Of a stretch of 42,735 bases of DNA, positions 26,584-34,734 are shown piece by piece. The position numbers and the translations under genes were made by a program. Position 1 is the stretch's first letter; each line of letters opens with the position of its first letter. The stretch lies in NCBI GenBank assembly GCA_020073185.1, contig JAIQFT010000039.1, positions 1-42,735 of the forward strand, written 5' to 3'. Origin of the DNA: Terriglobia bacterium. GTDB lineage: Bacteria > Acidobacteriota > Terriglobia > Terriglobales > Acidobacteriaceae. Under the pieces are notes generated by a model that was not told the origin of the DNA, did not search any database, and saw only the letters and a list, made by a program, of their open reading frames with translations.

Positions 26584-26845
26584 CAGAATTCCTCGGCGCT
26601 GTCTCGGGGACAAAGTTAGTGGCCCAGCGGGCCGGGGCTGCGGACCGAAAGGAAGAGGGCAGCCGTCGTATGCCTGCGCCGACTGCCCCTGTAGCGCGGG
26701 GACAAGCCGCGCATGGCGCGGAGAGTAATTCGCGCCGATGGCCATCGCCTGAAAGGGAGAAGTGCCCTCGCCTACCGATGGTCACGTGCCCGCATAGACG
26801 CTTGAGGCGGGCCTGCTTGCGCAGGTATGCCGACCGGCGGGACTT

Positions 26846-27022
26846 TCACCCGGCCTCATCGGCGGTCTTAGGAACTTGTGACGTGCGCACCTCCGATTGC
26901 TCTTCCTGTCGGGCGAGTCGCGCAGCCCGTCTTGCTTCTCTGGCGTCGTCAGCCTCCATCGCGCTGTTGATGACAACCGACAGCGGTCGCTTGCCACGCT
27001 TCGTGATTGTGCCGATTGCCAA
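26846..27022 (-). CDS. Very small basic protein with TTG start
   Basis: A 58-aa frame (MAIGTITKRGKRPLSVVINS, then AMEADDAREARRAARLARQEEQSEV and a short tail). A TTG at 27022 lies just after the upstream stop and 8-9 nt after GAGGTG. Third positions are GC-rich and the helix is regular. The function is unknown. The overlapping frames in the same stretch are less protein-like. Confidence 0.5.
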   Translation of the reverse strand: MAIGTITKRGKRPLSVVINSAMEADDAREARRAARLARQEEQSEVRTSQVPKTADEAG

Positions 27023-27024
27023 AG

Positions 27025-27330
27025 TTACTTCACCTCGCCACAGTCAATGTGCGACTCCAGTGCCTCCAGGCGCCTTTCAAGACCGGCGAGGATTGCGATG
27101 AGACGCTGCGCCCCGGCCAGTGGAATGCCGCAGGTGTAGGCCAAGTGCGCAGCCATTGATGCCGATTGGTCCCATCGGTCGCCGCCCACGAGGCCGTACT
27201 GCTTGGCCTGCTCCTCACGTTTATTCTCTCCGGCGGCGCGATACTTCTCCGCGTCCTCGGGTGACATCGGTTTCGGAAGTGGCTGAAAAATCGCTGGGCT
27301 GCCAACGCCGTTCGTTTCCAGATTGCTCAT
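27025..27330 (-). CDS. Element protein of unknown function
   Basis: A 101-aa protein, with Pro-rich N-terminus, charged helix (SPEDAEKYRAAGENKREEQAKQYG) and a final amphipathic helix (GAQRLIAILAGLERRLEALESHI) that could be a coiled coil. AAGGAGAG precedes the ATG at 27330, 11 nt after the prohead protease stop. A scaffold-like or capsid-accessory role would fit its position, but nothing in the sequence proves it. Confidence 0.7.
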   Translation of the reverse strand: MSNLETNGVGSPAIFQPLPKPMSPEDAEKYRAAGENKREEQAKQYGLVGGDRWDQSASMAAHLAYTCGIPLAGAQRLIAILAGLERRLEALESHIDCGEVK

Positions 27331-27341
27331 GGTGCTCTCCT

Positions 27342-28643
27342 TTATTTCCCGACGCGCAGCCGGTTGATGCGGGCTATCGCGCTGTGATTCCCTGCAGCCA
27401 CGGCCATACGCAGTTCACTTTCGAGATGCTGTTGCCGCAAGGTCCATTCTGCGGCGGCGTGCAGAGCACGCTCGCTCGCCTGCCACTTGGTAACCGAAGG
27501 CGAGCACAGACGCATGTTCCCGCACAGGCGCAGACTACGCTTGGTCGGGCCGCGCTTGGCTGACCGCTCCTGCTCATCGTCGTCCGGCTCTTCTTCAATC
27601 CAGTCATCCATACCGAAGTCTTCTTTTTCGCTGTTCAAACTGCGATAGACTACGCTGCCACGCAACAGCGCGGGCTCATCGCCTTGGCTGGAACGAGCGA
27701 TGCCGGTGGAGCCGGGCGCGTCGGTGATGGGCGCGACATCGATTGCGCGGAAACGACCCTCGCTGTATTCCTCCGCAAGCAAATCATCCAACTCATCGAG
27801 CGCATCCTCCTTGGCATCCCATCTCATTGAGTACCACGCGTCCGTCTCTTGACTTATTTCGCGCCCAAGCCTCTCGGCCCGCTCGCGCAGCGTTTCCGGT
27901 GCGGCTCGATTTATTTGTTCGCCCAGACGGGTGGCCTTCGCGCGGCGGTATTCGTCCGTGTTCTCTACTACAGCCACGGTCGGGTTCTCGGCGTACCTGA
28001 GGTGCGGATTTCGGAGGTGCGGGTTGCGACTTTCGGTAGGGACCGCAGGCGCACCGGCGGCCAAGGCAGCGGCGCGTCGGTGCTCCTCAACTATGGCGTC
28101 CAGCGCTTCGCGGCCCGTGGGAGCCGCGCCTGCGCTGCGGGCGGAGACGGAGGTCATGTCGGCGGTATAAAACGGATTAGCGACGACCGCCACGTCAATA
28201 AGTTTGGCTTTCCGGACGGTGCGAATCTGACAGGCATGGCCTTGCTCGTCTGTGCCCTCATCGTAGGACTCGTTCTCGCAACCGAACGCGAAGGACATTT
28301 CTGAGTAGTCACGCCTCGCGACCGACCGCCACAGATTCATGTGGTCGCTGTTCCCCTTATCGAGAGTAATGCGGACGTCGAGGCCGTCGGGTCCGTCGGT
28401 GAGTTTGAGCGTACCCGCGCTCGTGCGGCCCAGCGTCTTGGCGGGGTCGTGTTGAAATGTGGCACGCACATCCGCGCCGCCTGCCAATGACGCAGCAAAT
28501 GCGCCCGGCATGATGCGCTCCCTTACACCGGGAGACACGCTGTTGGTCGAGACGCGGTTGTAGGAAACCGCACGACCTACCAAGACGCCTTCCTCGCCCT
28601 GTGCGGCGCGGAGTTCACAACTGCGTTTTTCAATCGTTGCCAT
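27342..28643 (-). CDS. HK97-type prohead protease with long C-terminal extension
   Basis: A 433-aa protein. Residues 1-170 are an S78-type prohead protease: SPGVRERIMPGAFAASLAGGADVRATFQHDPAKTLGRT with catalytic His65, RRDYSEMSFAFGCE with catalytic Ser117, and KLIDVAVVANPFYTADM. Such proteases cut the scaffold and capsid during head maturation. Residues 170-433 are charged and helical (ALDELDDLLAEEYSEGRF, EEPDDDEQERSAKRGPTKRSLR) and might be a scaffold, but no HK97 major-capsid fold is recognised and no capsid gene follows. GAGGAAG precedes the ATG. The frame overlaps the small gene upstream by 14 nt. Confidence 0.88.
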   Translation of the reverse strand: MATIEKRSCELRAAQGEEGVLVGRAVSYNRVSTNSVSPGVRERIMPGAFAASLAGGADVRATFQHDPAKTLGRTSAGTLKLTDGPDGLDVRITLDKGNSDHMNLWRSVARRDYSEMSFAFGCENESYDEGTDEQGHACQIRTVRKAKLIDVAVVANPFYTADMTSVSARSAGAAPTGREALDAIVEEHRRAAALAAGAPAVPTESRNPHLRNPHLRYAENPTVAVVENTDEYRRAKATRLGEQINRAAPETLRERAERLGREISQETDAWYSMRWDAKEDALDELDDLLAEEYSEGRFRAIDVAPITDAPGSTGIARSSQGDEPALLRGSVVYRSLNSEKEDFGMDDWIEEEPDDDEQERSAKRGPTKRSLRLCGNMRLCSPSVTKWQASERALHAAAEWTLRQQHLESELRMAVAAGNHSAIARINRLRVGK

Positions 28644-28773
28644 ACTGCTTCCTCATTTCGGCGACACGGGCGTTCTGTTCTCTCACCCGTACCAAGTCTT
28701 TGTAGTCGTGTTCGGCCTTCGGGAGGTCCTCCGCGACGAGCCGGTCGATTTCTTGTCTCTCTTCGGGACTCAT
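28630..28773 (-). CDS. 47-aa protein overlapping both neighbours
   Basis: MSPEERQEIDRLVAEDLPKA, then EHDYKDLVRVREQNARVAEM and RKQYGND: a regular charged helix. Its ATG overlaps the stop of the upstream gene (ATGA, 28770-28773) and its TGA lies 14 nt inside the prohead protease gene. This double coupling, and its GC-rich third positions, argue that it is translated. It is likely a small structural or scaffold-like peptide; the function is unknown. Confidence 0.65.
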   Translation of the reverse strand: MSPEERQEIDRLVAEDLPKAEHDYKDLVRVREQNARVAEMRKQYGND

Positions 28774-29147
28774 CTTCCGCTCCCGTCATATCTCGGCACG
28801 GGAGTGAGCGCTGATGCATTTGCCGTTGTCGCGTACACGGCGACCAAGTCGTCGCTGGGCAGCGGGGCCTTGCGGCCTGCCAACGCACGCTGACAGCGGT
28901 CTACGAGGCCCTTCGGGTCGCCTCCTACCACGATGGTCTCGGAACCCAGTTCAATGGCGAGTCCCATGGTTTCCCCATATTGATTGCTGTGGAGGCGCCA
29001 CTGGGGCACGGGTTCCGGCTTCGGCGGGCGCTCGTATCGAGCGAAGTTCTCGGGAAAGATTTCGATGAGTGCCAATACCAGCGCATCGGCATCCACATGG
29101 AATAGGTTGCGCTTACGGCCATCCTTGTTTGTGACGGTGATATCCAT
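28770..29147 (-). CDS. Element protein of unknown function
   Basis: A 125-aa alpha/beta protein (MDITVTNKDGRKRNLFHVDADALVLALIEIFPENFARYERP...), ending in a Gly/Ser-rich tail. The stretch ETMGLAIELGSETIVVGGDPKGLVDRCQRAL looks well folded. GGAGGAAGT lies just before the ATG. It overlaps the 47-aa gene by ATGA. The 107-nt gap to the HNH gene shows a small GC hairpin only. I do not recognise the family. Confidence 0.7.
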   Translation of the reverse strand: MDITVTNKDGRKRNLFHVDADALVLALIEIFPENFARYERPPKPEPVPQWRLHSNQYGETMGLAIELGSETIVVGGDPKGLVDRCQRALAGRKAPLPSDDLVAVYATTANASALTPVPRYDGSGR

Positions 29148-29254
29148 ACTTCCTCCAGCCCGCGAGCGCGGGTCCTAAGATTTGTGTGTCTTCACTATGG
29201 GCTTGTCCGGTGTTACGACTCTGTTTCAGCCACAGTTCGTGTTTTGCGGGGCAC

Positions 29255-29680
29255 CTACACGCACATCGGCCCATCAAACGGGATATCGACGTAATCGATT
29301 CCGGGTCGCCAGTGCTCGGTCCCTTGCTCCGGGGTGTGGCAGGTCGGGCACAGCGCCAGGACTCTGGCTGGGTCTATAAAGAACTGCGGGTGCGTCCTCG
29401 GAGAAAGCAAGTGGTGAATGACGCGGGCGGGGTTCGTACAACGGACGCCGCGAATCATTTTTTGGCAAATGGGCCGCCGCGCCAGCATCATCCCGCGAAA
29501 TGCAAACCATCGCGTGCTGTTATACATCTTCCTGATTTCGGAGTCGGCGCGGTCCGCATCGAACTGCTTCCGCGCAACCGCAGCAGTATTGCTGACCTGA
29601 TGCGCAATACAGTACCGCGACCCGCGCACATTCGTGGCGCTGCAGCCGGGTTCTCCGCACACAGTTGGGCAACGCAGCAT
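29255..29680 (-). CDS. HNH endonuclease
   Basis: A 141-aa HNH nuclease. The N-terminal zinc knuckle is CGEPGCSATNVRGSRYCIAH; the helix YNSTRWFAFRGMMLARRPICQ is typical of phage HNH proteins; and the betabetaalpha-metal core is VIHHLLSPRTHPQFFIDPARVLALCPTCHTPEQG with the HH pair and CPTCH. In HK97-like phages an HNH protein next to the terminase is required for genome cutting and packaging, and it sits two genes downstream of the terminase here. It is coupled to the upstream gene by TAATG. Confidence 0.92.
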   Translation of the reverse strand: MLRCPTVCGEPGCSATNVRGSRYCIAHQVSNTAAVARKQFDADRADSEIRKMYNSTRWFAFRGMMLARRPICQKMIRGVRCTNPARVIHHLLSPRTHPQFFIDPARVLALCPTCHTPEQGTEHWRPGIDYVDIPFDGPMCV

Positions 29681-30135
29681 TAGGTGAACTTCAGGTCGTG
29701 CGGTTCATACGACACGTCCCCGCTCTTGTCCTCGGCCCATGTATCCACGAACCGATTCTGCGGTTTCCCGGCCAGCCTTGGTCGCATGGGCAACTGCGCG
29801 AATAGTTCCGGCCACTTTGCGGGCGGGACGTCCGTCGCACCGACTGCCTTGAGCAGATTGATTTCGGTCTTGCACACCGGGCAAGTATGGGAACGCAGAT
29901 ACATATTTGCGTCGAGCAAGGGATACGACGTTCCGCATCCGCAACTCCATTCAAACCCGACCAGTGACCCGGTTTCGTTCATCAACCTGTAAAACTGATT
30001 GCGTCGTATCACGACACTTCCGCTGTCGCGGTACATAGTGCGCAGGTATTCCGCCTCGGCTTGGCGGGACGTGTAACCCGGTGTGAGTACTTCGTGAATC
30101 GCGTTCTTTATACCATCGAGAATCGAGCGTGACAT
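29680..30135 (-). CDS. Zinc-ribbon protein of the packaging block
   Basis: A 151-aa protein (MSRSILDGIKNAIHEVLTPGYTSRQAEAEYLRTMYRDSGS...). The cysteines WSCGC...HTCPVC, 20-odd residues apart, form a probable zinc ribbon at residues 80-110. The start at 30135 follows GAGGAGGCAAC, so the open frame upstream, which overlaps the terminase, is not translated. Its stop overlaps the HNH start in TAATG. The role is unknown; the position between terminase and HNH suggests a packaging partner. Confidence 0.75.
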   Translation of the reverse strand: MSRSILDGIKNAIHEVLTPGYTSRQAEAEYLRTMYRDSGSVVIRRNQFYRLMNETGSLVGFEWSCGCGTSYPLLDANMYLRSHTCPVCKTEINLLKAVGATDVPPAKWPELFAQLPMRPRLAGKPQNRFVDTWAEDKSGDVSYEPHDLKFT

Positions 30136-30145
30136 TGTTGCCTCC

Positions 30146-32305
30146 TCAAATGAAAATGATTCCGCGCTTGCTGTAGACCGACTCCTGCACTGGGTTCGCC
30201 AGCATCCGATGTGCCGCGTTGGCCAGCGCGGAAAAGAAGTCAATCTTTTCCTGCGGCGCGAGTTTGCCCGGCTTGGTACCGCCGTGATTCGGGTCCTCGG
30301 CCAAGACCACATTGCATGCCTGCCACGCGGCAACGGGTGAGTTGAAGTGAACCAACTCCTTACTGTGAACCCATTGCAATATTTCCCGGCAGGGCGCGGT
30401 CAACTCCTTGGGCACCTGCGGGACTGCCACGCAGGCCGCCGAACCCGACTCGTTGATTTCCGCGCACATGACCTGCGCGTTCCACGTATCGAACCCGATT
30501 TCGTGGATGCGGAACCGCGAGGCGAAATCCAGAATGAACTTTCGTATTTCCTTGGGATCTTGGAGGTCACCCGCGCACAGGGAGATATACCCGTCGCGTG
30601 CCCAAGTGCTCAAGGGCACCTGCCACGCCTTCTCCTTTTCGAGCAGCCCTAACTCCGGCATGAAGCACTGCGCGATGACCACTTTCTTGTCGACCGGGGC
30701 TTGCCCTTCAGCAAACCGGGCGCGCGGCCACAGCGCCACGAAGAAACTGGTGTCGGACGTCATGCCCACATCGAGTCCACCGTAGGCGGGCAGGTCTCGG
30801 TTGAGCATCAGGAACTTCTCATACGCTTCCATCGGCGACTTGCAATCGGGCATCAAGTCCATACCGCTGCAGGCTTCCCAAGCCGATGGTGTGATGGCGG
30901 TCGGTCGCGAGAACCCGACTTCGGGCCACTGATTAGCGTGGTACTGAACGAAGCTGTTTCGACCGCTCGGGTCCTGCAGAACTTCATCGCGCGTTTTGCG
31001 GAGGTGTTCGACCAGCAGAGTTGTACCGAGCGACGGGTTAGCCTTGAACCAACATGCCTCATCGAGTGGGTCATCATCCTTGTCTATCGAGTAGATGGCG
31101 GCCAGCGTAGAGTCGTCTTGGTAGATGCCCCGCAGGATTTTCTCGGCCAAGTCGAACTTCGTAAACGCGAAGCATTGCTTGGTCGGCCCGCACGTGGTGA
31201 GCGCGACGACGAGCGGCTGTACCCGGCTTACGATGCCCTTGACCAGCGTGTCCCATGTGGCGCGCGAATCCCAGAAAGCGATTTCATCCGCGAGGATGAG
31301 AGACGGCCTCAAGCCGTCGAGTAGTTTTTCATTCGCGGCCAGTGGCATGAACGTGCCGTCGGTTTCCCGAATGCTAATGCGGTCGGCATATCGCTGACAC
31401 CATTCGCGCAGTTCCGGGTTGTCGGCGACCGCTCGGCGCGCATCCACATACGAGATTTTCGCTTGCTCCTTGCGGGTGGCGGCGCTGTAGCATTCCGGCA
31501 GCCGTTCGAGGTCAGCAATAAGTGCCCACAGGGCGATGGCGGATGCCAGCGTGGTCTTGCCTGACTTTTTGGCGGTGCTCAACCAGCACTCTGTGAACCG
31601 GCGGTAGCCGTTCGCCCGCTTGAAGCCCATCAGGTTGCACAGCAGCCACGTCTGCCACGGGAGCGTATGCAGCCCCACAAACTGGTCGCAGAATCGAATC
31701 ACCAGCCGAGCCTCGGCGGGGTCGAAATAGACGCCGCGCGTGTGTACCTCTTCGAGGTCAGTTAGAAACCGCGCGCAGGCGCGTATGACCAAGTCGCCCG
31801 CCACAATCTTTTTCTCGACGACGTCCTGCGCGTAGCGCCGGGCGATAGACGCCGGGTCATTTTCCGGCCAAAGGTACTCCCGCCCATCATGGTCGAAGCA
31901 CAGCGTCACGCCGGGGCGCAATCGCTGGGCAAAGGAGGCGCGTACAGCAGCCACGTCCTGAAGGAAGCCCTCCAGCGTGGGCGTGGTGGGCGCGTCCGCC
32001 GGGGCGGGTTCTACGTCCTCTGGAAACGGCTCACGATTTCCCCAAGTTTCTTGAACGAGTTTCCGCTTGCCTTCCTCATCGCCCGCAAGGTCCAAGTCCA
32101 CGAGGTGAGAAAGTGCCGCGCCATCTGCGCGAGAAAGCAGGCGTCTTTTCAGGATGCTCTGCGCCCACGTATCCCAGCACCTGCGCCAGTGCCTGTCCAT
32201 GCCGGGCGGTTTTGGAGGCAAACCGGGGGCATCTGGCGGAGCATTCTTAGCCTTTTGCGCTGCCAGTTCTGCCTTCGTTCTGTGCCCTAAAGGTTTGCTA
32301 TTCAT
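30146..32305 (-). CDS. Terminase: small-subunit-like domain fused to large subunit
   Basis: A 719-aa packaging motor. Residues of about 30-80 (LPPKPPGMDRHWRRCWDTWAQSILKRRLLSRADGAALSHL) match the style of P27-family small terminases. From about residue 155 it is a TerL: ARRYAQDVVEKKIVAGDLVIRACARFLTDLE, a Walker A-like AKKSGKT at 245-251, Walker B SLILADE at 335-341, LTTCGPTK coupling motif, and nuclease DVGMTSD near 513-518. TerL proteins of this class are normally about 550-570 aa. The ATG at 32305 overlaps the stop of the upstream small gene in ATGAATAG, which supports this start over a TTG at 32353 or an ATG at 32332. Confidence 0.88.
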   Translation of the reverse strand: MNSKPLGHRTKAELAAQKAKNAPPDAPGLPPKPPGMDRHWRRCWDTWAQSILKRRLLSRADGAALSHLVDLDLAGDEEGKRKLVQETWGNREPFPEDVEPAPADAPTTPTLEGFLQDVAAVRASFAQRLRPGVTLCFDHDGREYLWPENDPASIARRYAQDVVEKKIVAGDLVIRACARFLTDLEEVHTRGVYFDPAEARLVIRFCDQFVGLHTLPWQTWLLCNLMGFKRANGYRRFTECWLSTAKKSGKTTLASAIALWALIADLERLPECYSAATRKEQAKISYVDARRAVADNPELREWCQRYADRISIRETDGTFMPLAANEKLLDGLRPSLILADEIAFWDSRATWDTLVKGIVSRVQPLVVALTTCGPTKQCFAFTKFDLAEKILRGIYQDDSTLAAIYSIDKDDDPLDEACWFKANPSLGTTLLVEHLRKTRDEVLQDPSGRNSFVQYHANQWPEVGFSRPTAITPSAWEACSGMDLMPDCKSPMEAYEKFLMLNRDLPAYGGLDVGMTSDTSFFVALWPRARFAEGQAPVDKKVVIAQCFMPELGLLEKEKAWQVPLSTWARDGYISLCAGDLQDPKEIRKFILDFASRFRIHEIGFDTWNAQVMCAEINESGSAACVAVPQVPKELTAPCREILQWVHSKELVHFNSPVAAWQACNVVLAEDPNHGGTKPGKLAPQEKIDFFSALANAAHRMLANPVQESVYSKRGIIFI

Positions 32306-32504
32306 AATCAAATGCCTGCTGGGTCGCCTCATTCGTGGCGTAATCGGGTGCAAATGCTTTCAAATCGCGCGAGTCCAGTTTTGGGAGTTCGCACGGAAAA
32401 ACTTGCGCGCGGTATTTTTGCGAGCCTCCCGAATCACTTTGACCTACCCATACGGGTCCGCGAGGGGTCGCATCGTTGTGATGTCTTGTGGCTTGCAGCA
32501 TCAT
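32298..32504 (-). CDS. 68-aa protein coupled to terminase
   Basis: The frame begins MMLQATRHHNDATPRGP and ends DYATNEATQQAFDYE. The first ATG overlaps the stop of the gene upstream (ATGA, 32501-32504) and its TAG lies 8 nt inside the terminase start. The sequence is low in homology clues; a conserved coupling on both sides suggests that it is translated. Unknown function. Confidence 0.6.
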   Translation of the reverse strand: MMLQATRHHNDATPRGPVWVGQSDSGGSQKYRAQVFPCELPKLDSRDLKAFAPDYATNEATQQAFDYE

Positions 32505-32710
32505 TCCGTTGCTTTCTCCCACGCCTGCTCGGCCAGCACGTCAGGCTCGTGAGGCTGGGGCGGCGCTGCTGCTGGCGTCGGAGCCAGCGCGTCCTCTAAC
32601 AACCGGGCGACCATTTCCTCGCGCTGCTGTTTGCTCAGGTGGCTCGACGACCAGCGCATCTGCGCCTCGATACGTTCCTTGAGCATCTCCTTGTATGTCT
32701 TGCCGTTCAT
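32501..32710 (-). CDS. 69-aa helical protein
   Basis: MNGKTYKEMLKERIEAQMRW, then SSSHLSKQQREEMVARLLED and an Ala/Pro-rich tail. It is an amphipathic two-helix protein. It is coupled at both ends by ATGA overlaps. It could be a small DNA-binding or scaffold protein; no family is recognised. Confidence 0.65.
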   Translation of the reverse strand: MNGKTYKEMLKERIEAQMRWSSSHLSKQQREEMVARLLEDALAPTPAAAPPQPHEPDVLAEQAWEKATE

Positions 32711-33030
32711 CTACCGTCCTTTCCTACGGATGTGTGCGCCAGTTCGGAATGTGTACGCCTGCTGCGACGCCGGTAGCTCCGGGGCGCATTGCGTTGCCGG
32801 GCCATCTGCTTCCTGTCAGGCGCACGTGCGGGCTGCTGTGCGCGAGGCTGGGCAATACCGGCGGGGGTCGCGTCGGCCCATTCGATTTCCCCCGGCTCGA
32901 TACCCGGAGGAAGCCACATCGTCCCGCGCAACGGATTGACCACGTATCGTGTGGTGCTCACCGGGTCGTCCCTCTTCCTGCTATCTCTTTCCTGCCGGAT
33001 GCTTCCATTTTCTGAACTCTCTTTCCTCAT
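32707..33030 (-). CDS. 107-aa basic protein
   Basis: A basic protein with a central TTRYVVNPLRGTMWLPPGIEPGEIEWADATPAG segment and an Arg/Gln-rich tail (RAQQPARAPDRKQMARQRNAPRSYRRRSRRTHSEL). The tail suggests nucleic-acid binding. Its ATG is part of the first CATGTCCC iteron; its stop overlaps the next start in ATGA. It is the first gene downstream of the putative origin. Confidence 0.6.
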   Translation of the reverse strand: MRKESSENGSIRQERDSRKRDDPVSTTRYVVNPLRGTMWLPPGIEPGEIEWADATPAGIAQPRAQQPARAPDRKQMARQRNAPRSYRRRSRRTHSELAHTSVGKDGR

Positions 33031-33147
33031 GTCCCATCCTCATGTCCCGCTCATGTCCCATCATGTCCCGGCCTCATGTCCCCGTGCGCACATCACTAGA
33101 AGATGTGCGCCGGGACATGAGAAATCCGGACATGAGAACGGGACACG
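33028..33147. repeat. Iteron array with extended hairpin, putative replication origin
   Basis: Five direct copies of CATGTCCC begin at 33028, 33041, 33052, 33062 and 33075 (steps of 10-13 bp, one per helical turn). Three inverted copies follow: GGGACATG at 33112, GGACATG at 33128 and GGGACACG at 33140. Between them lies GCGCACATC-ACTAGAA-GATGTGCGC. Together with the flanking repeat arms this makes an imperfect hairpin with 17 paired bases per side. The array fills the gap directly 3' of the prim-pol/helicase gene, which is where SaPI-type satellites keep their iteron origin. Confidence 0.7.
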
Positions 33148-34734
33148 TCAAATCCCCAGCTCCTGCTCCTCTTTCGGCTCCCAGTGGCCGCCGCTCTTAC
33201 ACCCACGGGGCGGAGGCACATACCGCCAGCCCGGCGGGTCGGCGAAGTGGCTCCTGCTGACGCCGAGGGCCTTGGTCAGCGCGGCCTTGGTAATGCGTGG
33301 GTCCGCTGCAATCAGCCGCGCGGCCTGCTCGCCCACATCGGTTATCTGCTCACCGGGCCGGGCCTCCTCGTCCGTCAGGACGACGAAATCCCCGTGCTGG
33401 TCGATGTGCGGGCGGCCTTGGATGCGGAACGGTTCTGCCGGGTCGAACTCGCGGGGCTTGACGTTAGTTACCCACAGGCGGGTCAGGTCCCTTGACTCTT
33501 CCAGCCAGCCCTCCTCTCCTCCGCCGTCGTCCGGCTGCAGCATCCAGACGGTATCGGCCATTGCACCGAGGTCGGATGTGCCGCGCAGGTTCTCCAGCTC
33601 GGCGAGGGGCAGCTTTCCCTTGTCATTTAGAGCAAATCGTTTTGCGATGTGGTGATTGGAAATCACCCCGAGCGCACCCAGACGCATCAGCTCGGAAATA
33701 CCTGCGAACAATCCACTGGAGTTCTCGGCGCTGGAGTTCTCGTCCTTAAATCCCGCAAAACGGATGGCAGTGTCTAGCACAACGACCGGATGCCACTCCT
33801 CGACTGCAGCCACCAGCGCTGGGTCGCCTAACGTGAGCAGGCCATCGCGCATGGTGGCGCACCGGAATACGGAGCCGTCCATCGGTATACCTAGCTTCTG
33901 AACTCGGCTTCGGAGCGAGCGGTCGCCCTGCTCCGGTATGAGGTACAAGACCTTGACCGGCTCGGGCACCTTGAACATGCCGAGGAACGGCATGCCGGTG
34001 ACCAGCGCCTTGGAAATCGACAGCGAGAACCACGTCTTACCGACGCATGGCGCTGCGCCGACGATGGTATTGCCCTCCGACAGGATGCGGTCAATCAGCA
34101 TCCGAACGTCACCCGTCTGCAGGTCGCATGGGGCACGGAGTCTGTCCCGCCATACCACCGGCGTCTCCACGCGCGGCGCTGGGCCGAACTCACCGGCTTG
34201 CGCCCTCCGCAGTAGCTTCTCGGACTGCTGCTGCCGGTCCTCGATGGCGTCCTGTCCACCGTACAAATTTCCGGTCATCGCCAGCAGGCGATTAGGTATT
34301 TGCCCCGAACCCCAGATTTCCACGCGCGTGCCATCAGGCTTGAAATCGGCGGCCAGCCCAGCGCGGCAGACGAGATGGAGGCCCGTGCCGCTCTCGCTGA
34401 TTTCGGTGAACGTATCGAGCACGTTGATGATTGCCTGCGCCTCCTCGGTGATTGCGCCCGTCTCCGGATTGCGGCAGTGGTCAAGGTCGATGTAAGTGAG
34501 TTTTTCAGATGGGTCTGCCCAGCGCTGGTATCCTCCGCCGGGCCGCAGCGTCCGATTTGCAATCAAATAGTCCAGCGAACGCAGATTGGATTTGCGCTCC
34601 TCTGGCGTCCCGTATTTAACCTCGGGATGCTTGCTGGGCTTCTTGTCCGGGCGCTTAGGGTTCGGGGAGGGGTAGTACTGAAGCCACAGCGCTGGCTCGC
34701 GCAACTGCGTCGGGATGCTTTCGTAGTTAGGCAC
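33148..34734 (-). CDS. Prim-pol / RepA-like helicase fusion
   Basis: A 528-aa replication protein. Residues 1-180 look like an AEP-superfamily prim-pol: ALWLQYYPSPNPKRPDKKPSKHP, the acidic pair in TYIDLDHC (Asp83, Asp85), ISESGTGLHLVCRAG with the family His (about 120), and RVEIWGSGQIPNRLLAMTG. Residues of about 200-420 are a RecA-fold RepA-like ATPase: Walker A GAAPCVGKT at 226-234, Walker B VVVLDT, and GVISNHH. The C-terminal region has a winged-helix style end. The GTG at 34734 is chosen: GGAAAG lies upstream and it overlaps the xis stop. It should prime and unwind element DNA at the adjacent iterons. Confidence 0.88.
   Translation of the reverse strand: MPNYESIPTQLREPALWLQYYPSPNPKRPDKKPSKHPEVKYGTPEERKSNLRSLDYLIANRTLRPGGGYQRWADPSEKLTYIDLDHCRNPETGAITEEAQAIINVLDTFTEISESGTGLHLVCRAGLAADFKPDGTRVEIWGSGQIPNRLLAMTGNLYGGQDAIEDRQQQSEKLLRRAQAGEFGPAPRVETPVVWRDRLRAPCDLQTGDVRMLIDRILSEGNTIVGAAPCVGKTWFSLSISKALVTGMPFLGMFKVPEPVKVLYLIPEQGDRSLRSRVQKLGIPMDGSVFRCATMRDGLLTLGDPALVAAVEEWHPVVVLDTAIRFAGFKDENSSAENSSGLFAGISELMRLGALGVISNHHIAKRFALNDKGKLPLAELENLRGTSDLGAMADTVWMLQPDDGGGEEGWLEESRDLTRLWVTNVKPREFDPAEPFRIQGRPHIDQHGDFVVLTDEEARPGEQITDVGEQAARLIAADPRITKAALTKALGVSRSHFADPPGWRYVPPPRGCKSGGHWEPKEEQELGI

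Noticed and set aside
26782-26997. A 71-aa minus-strand frame near the end of the packaging block
   Set aside because: The overlapping 58-aa frame at 26846-27022 has better codon pattern and a ribosome binding site; this one is rich in Arg and Pro without order.
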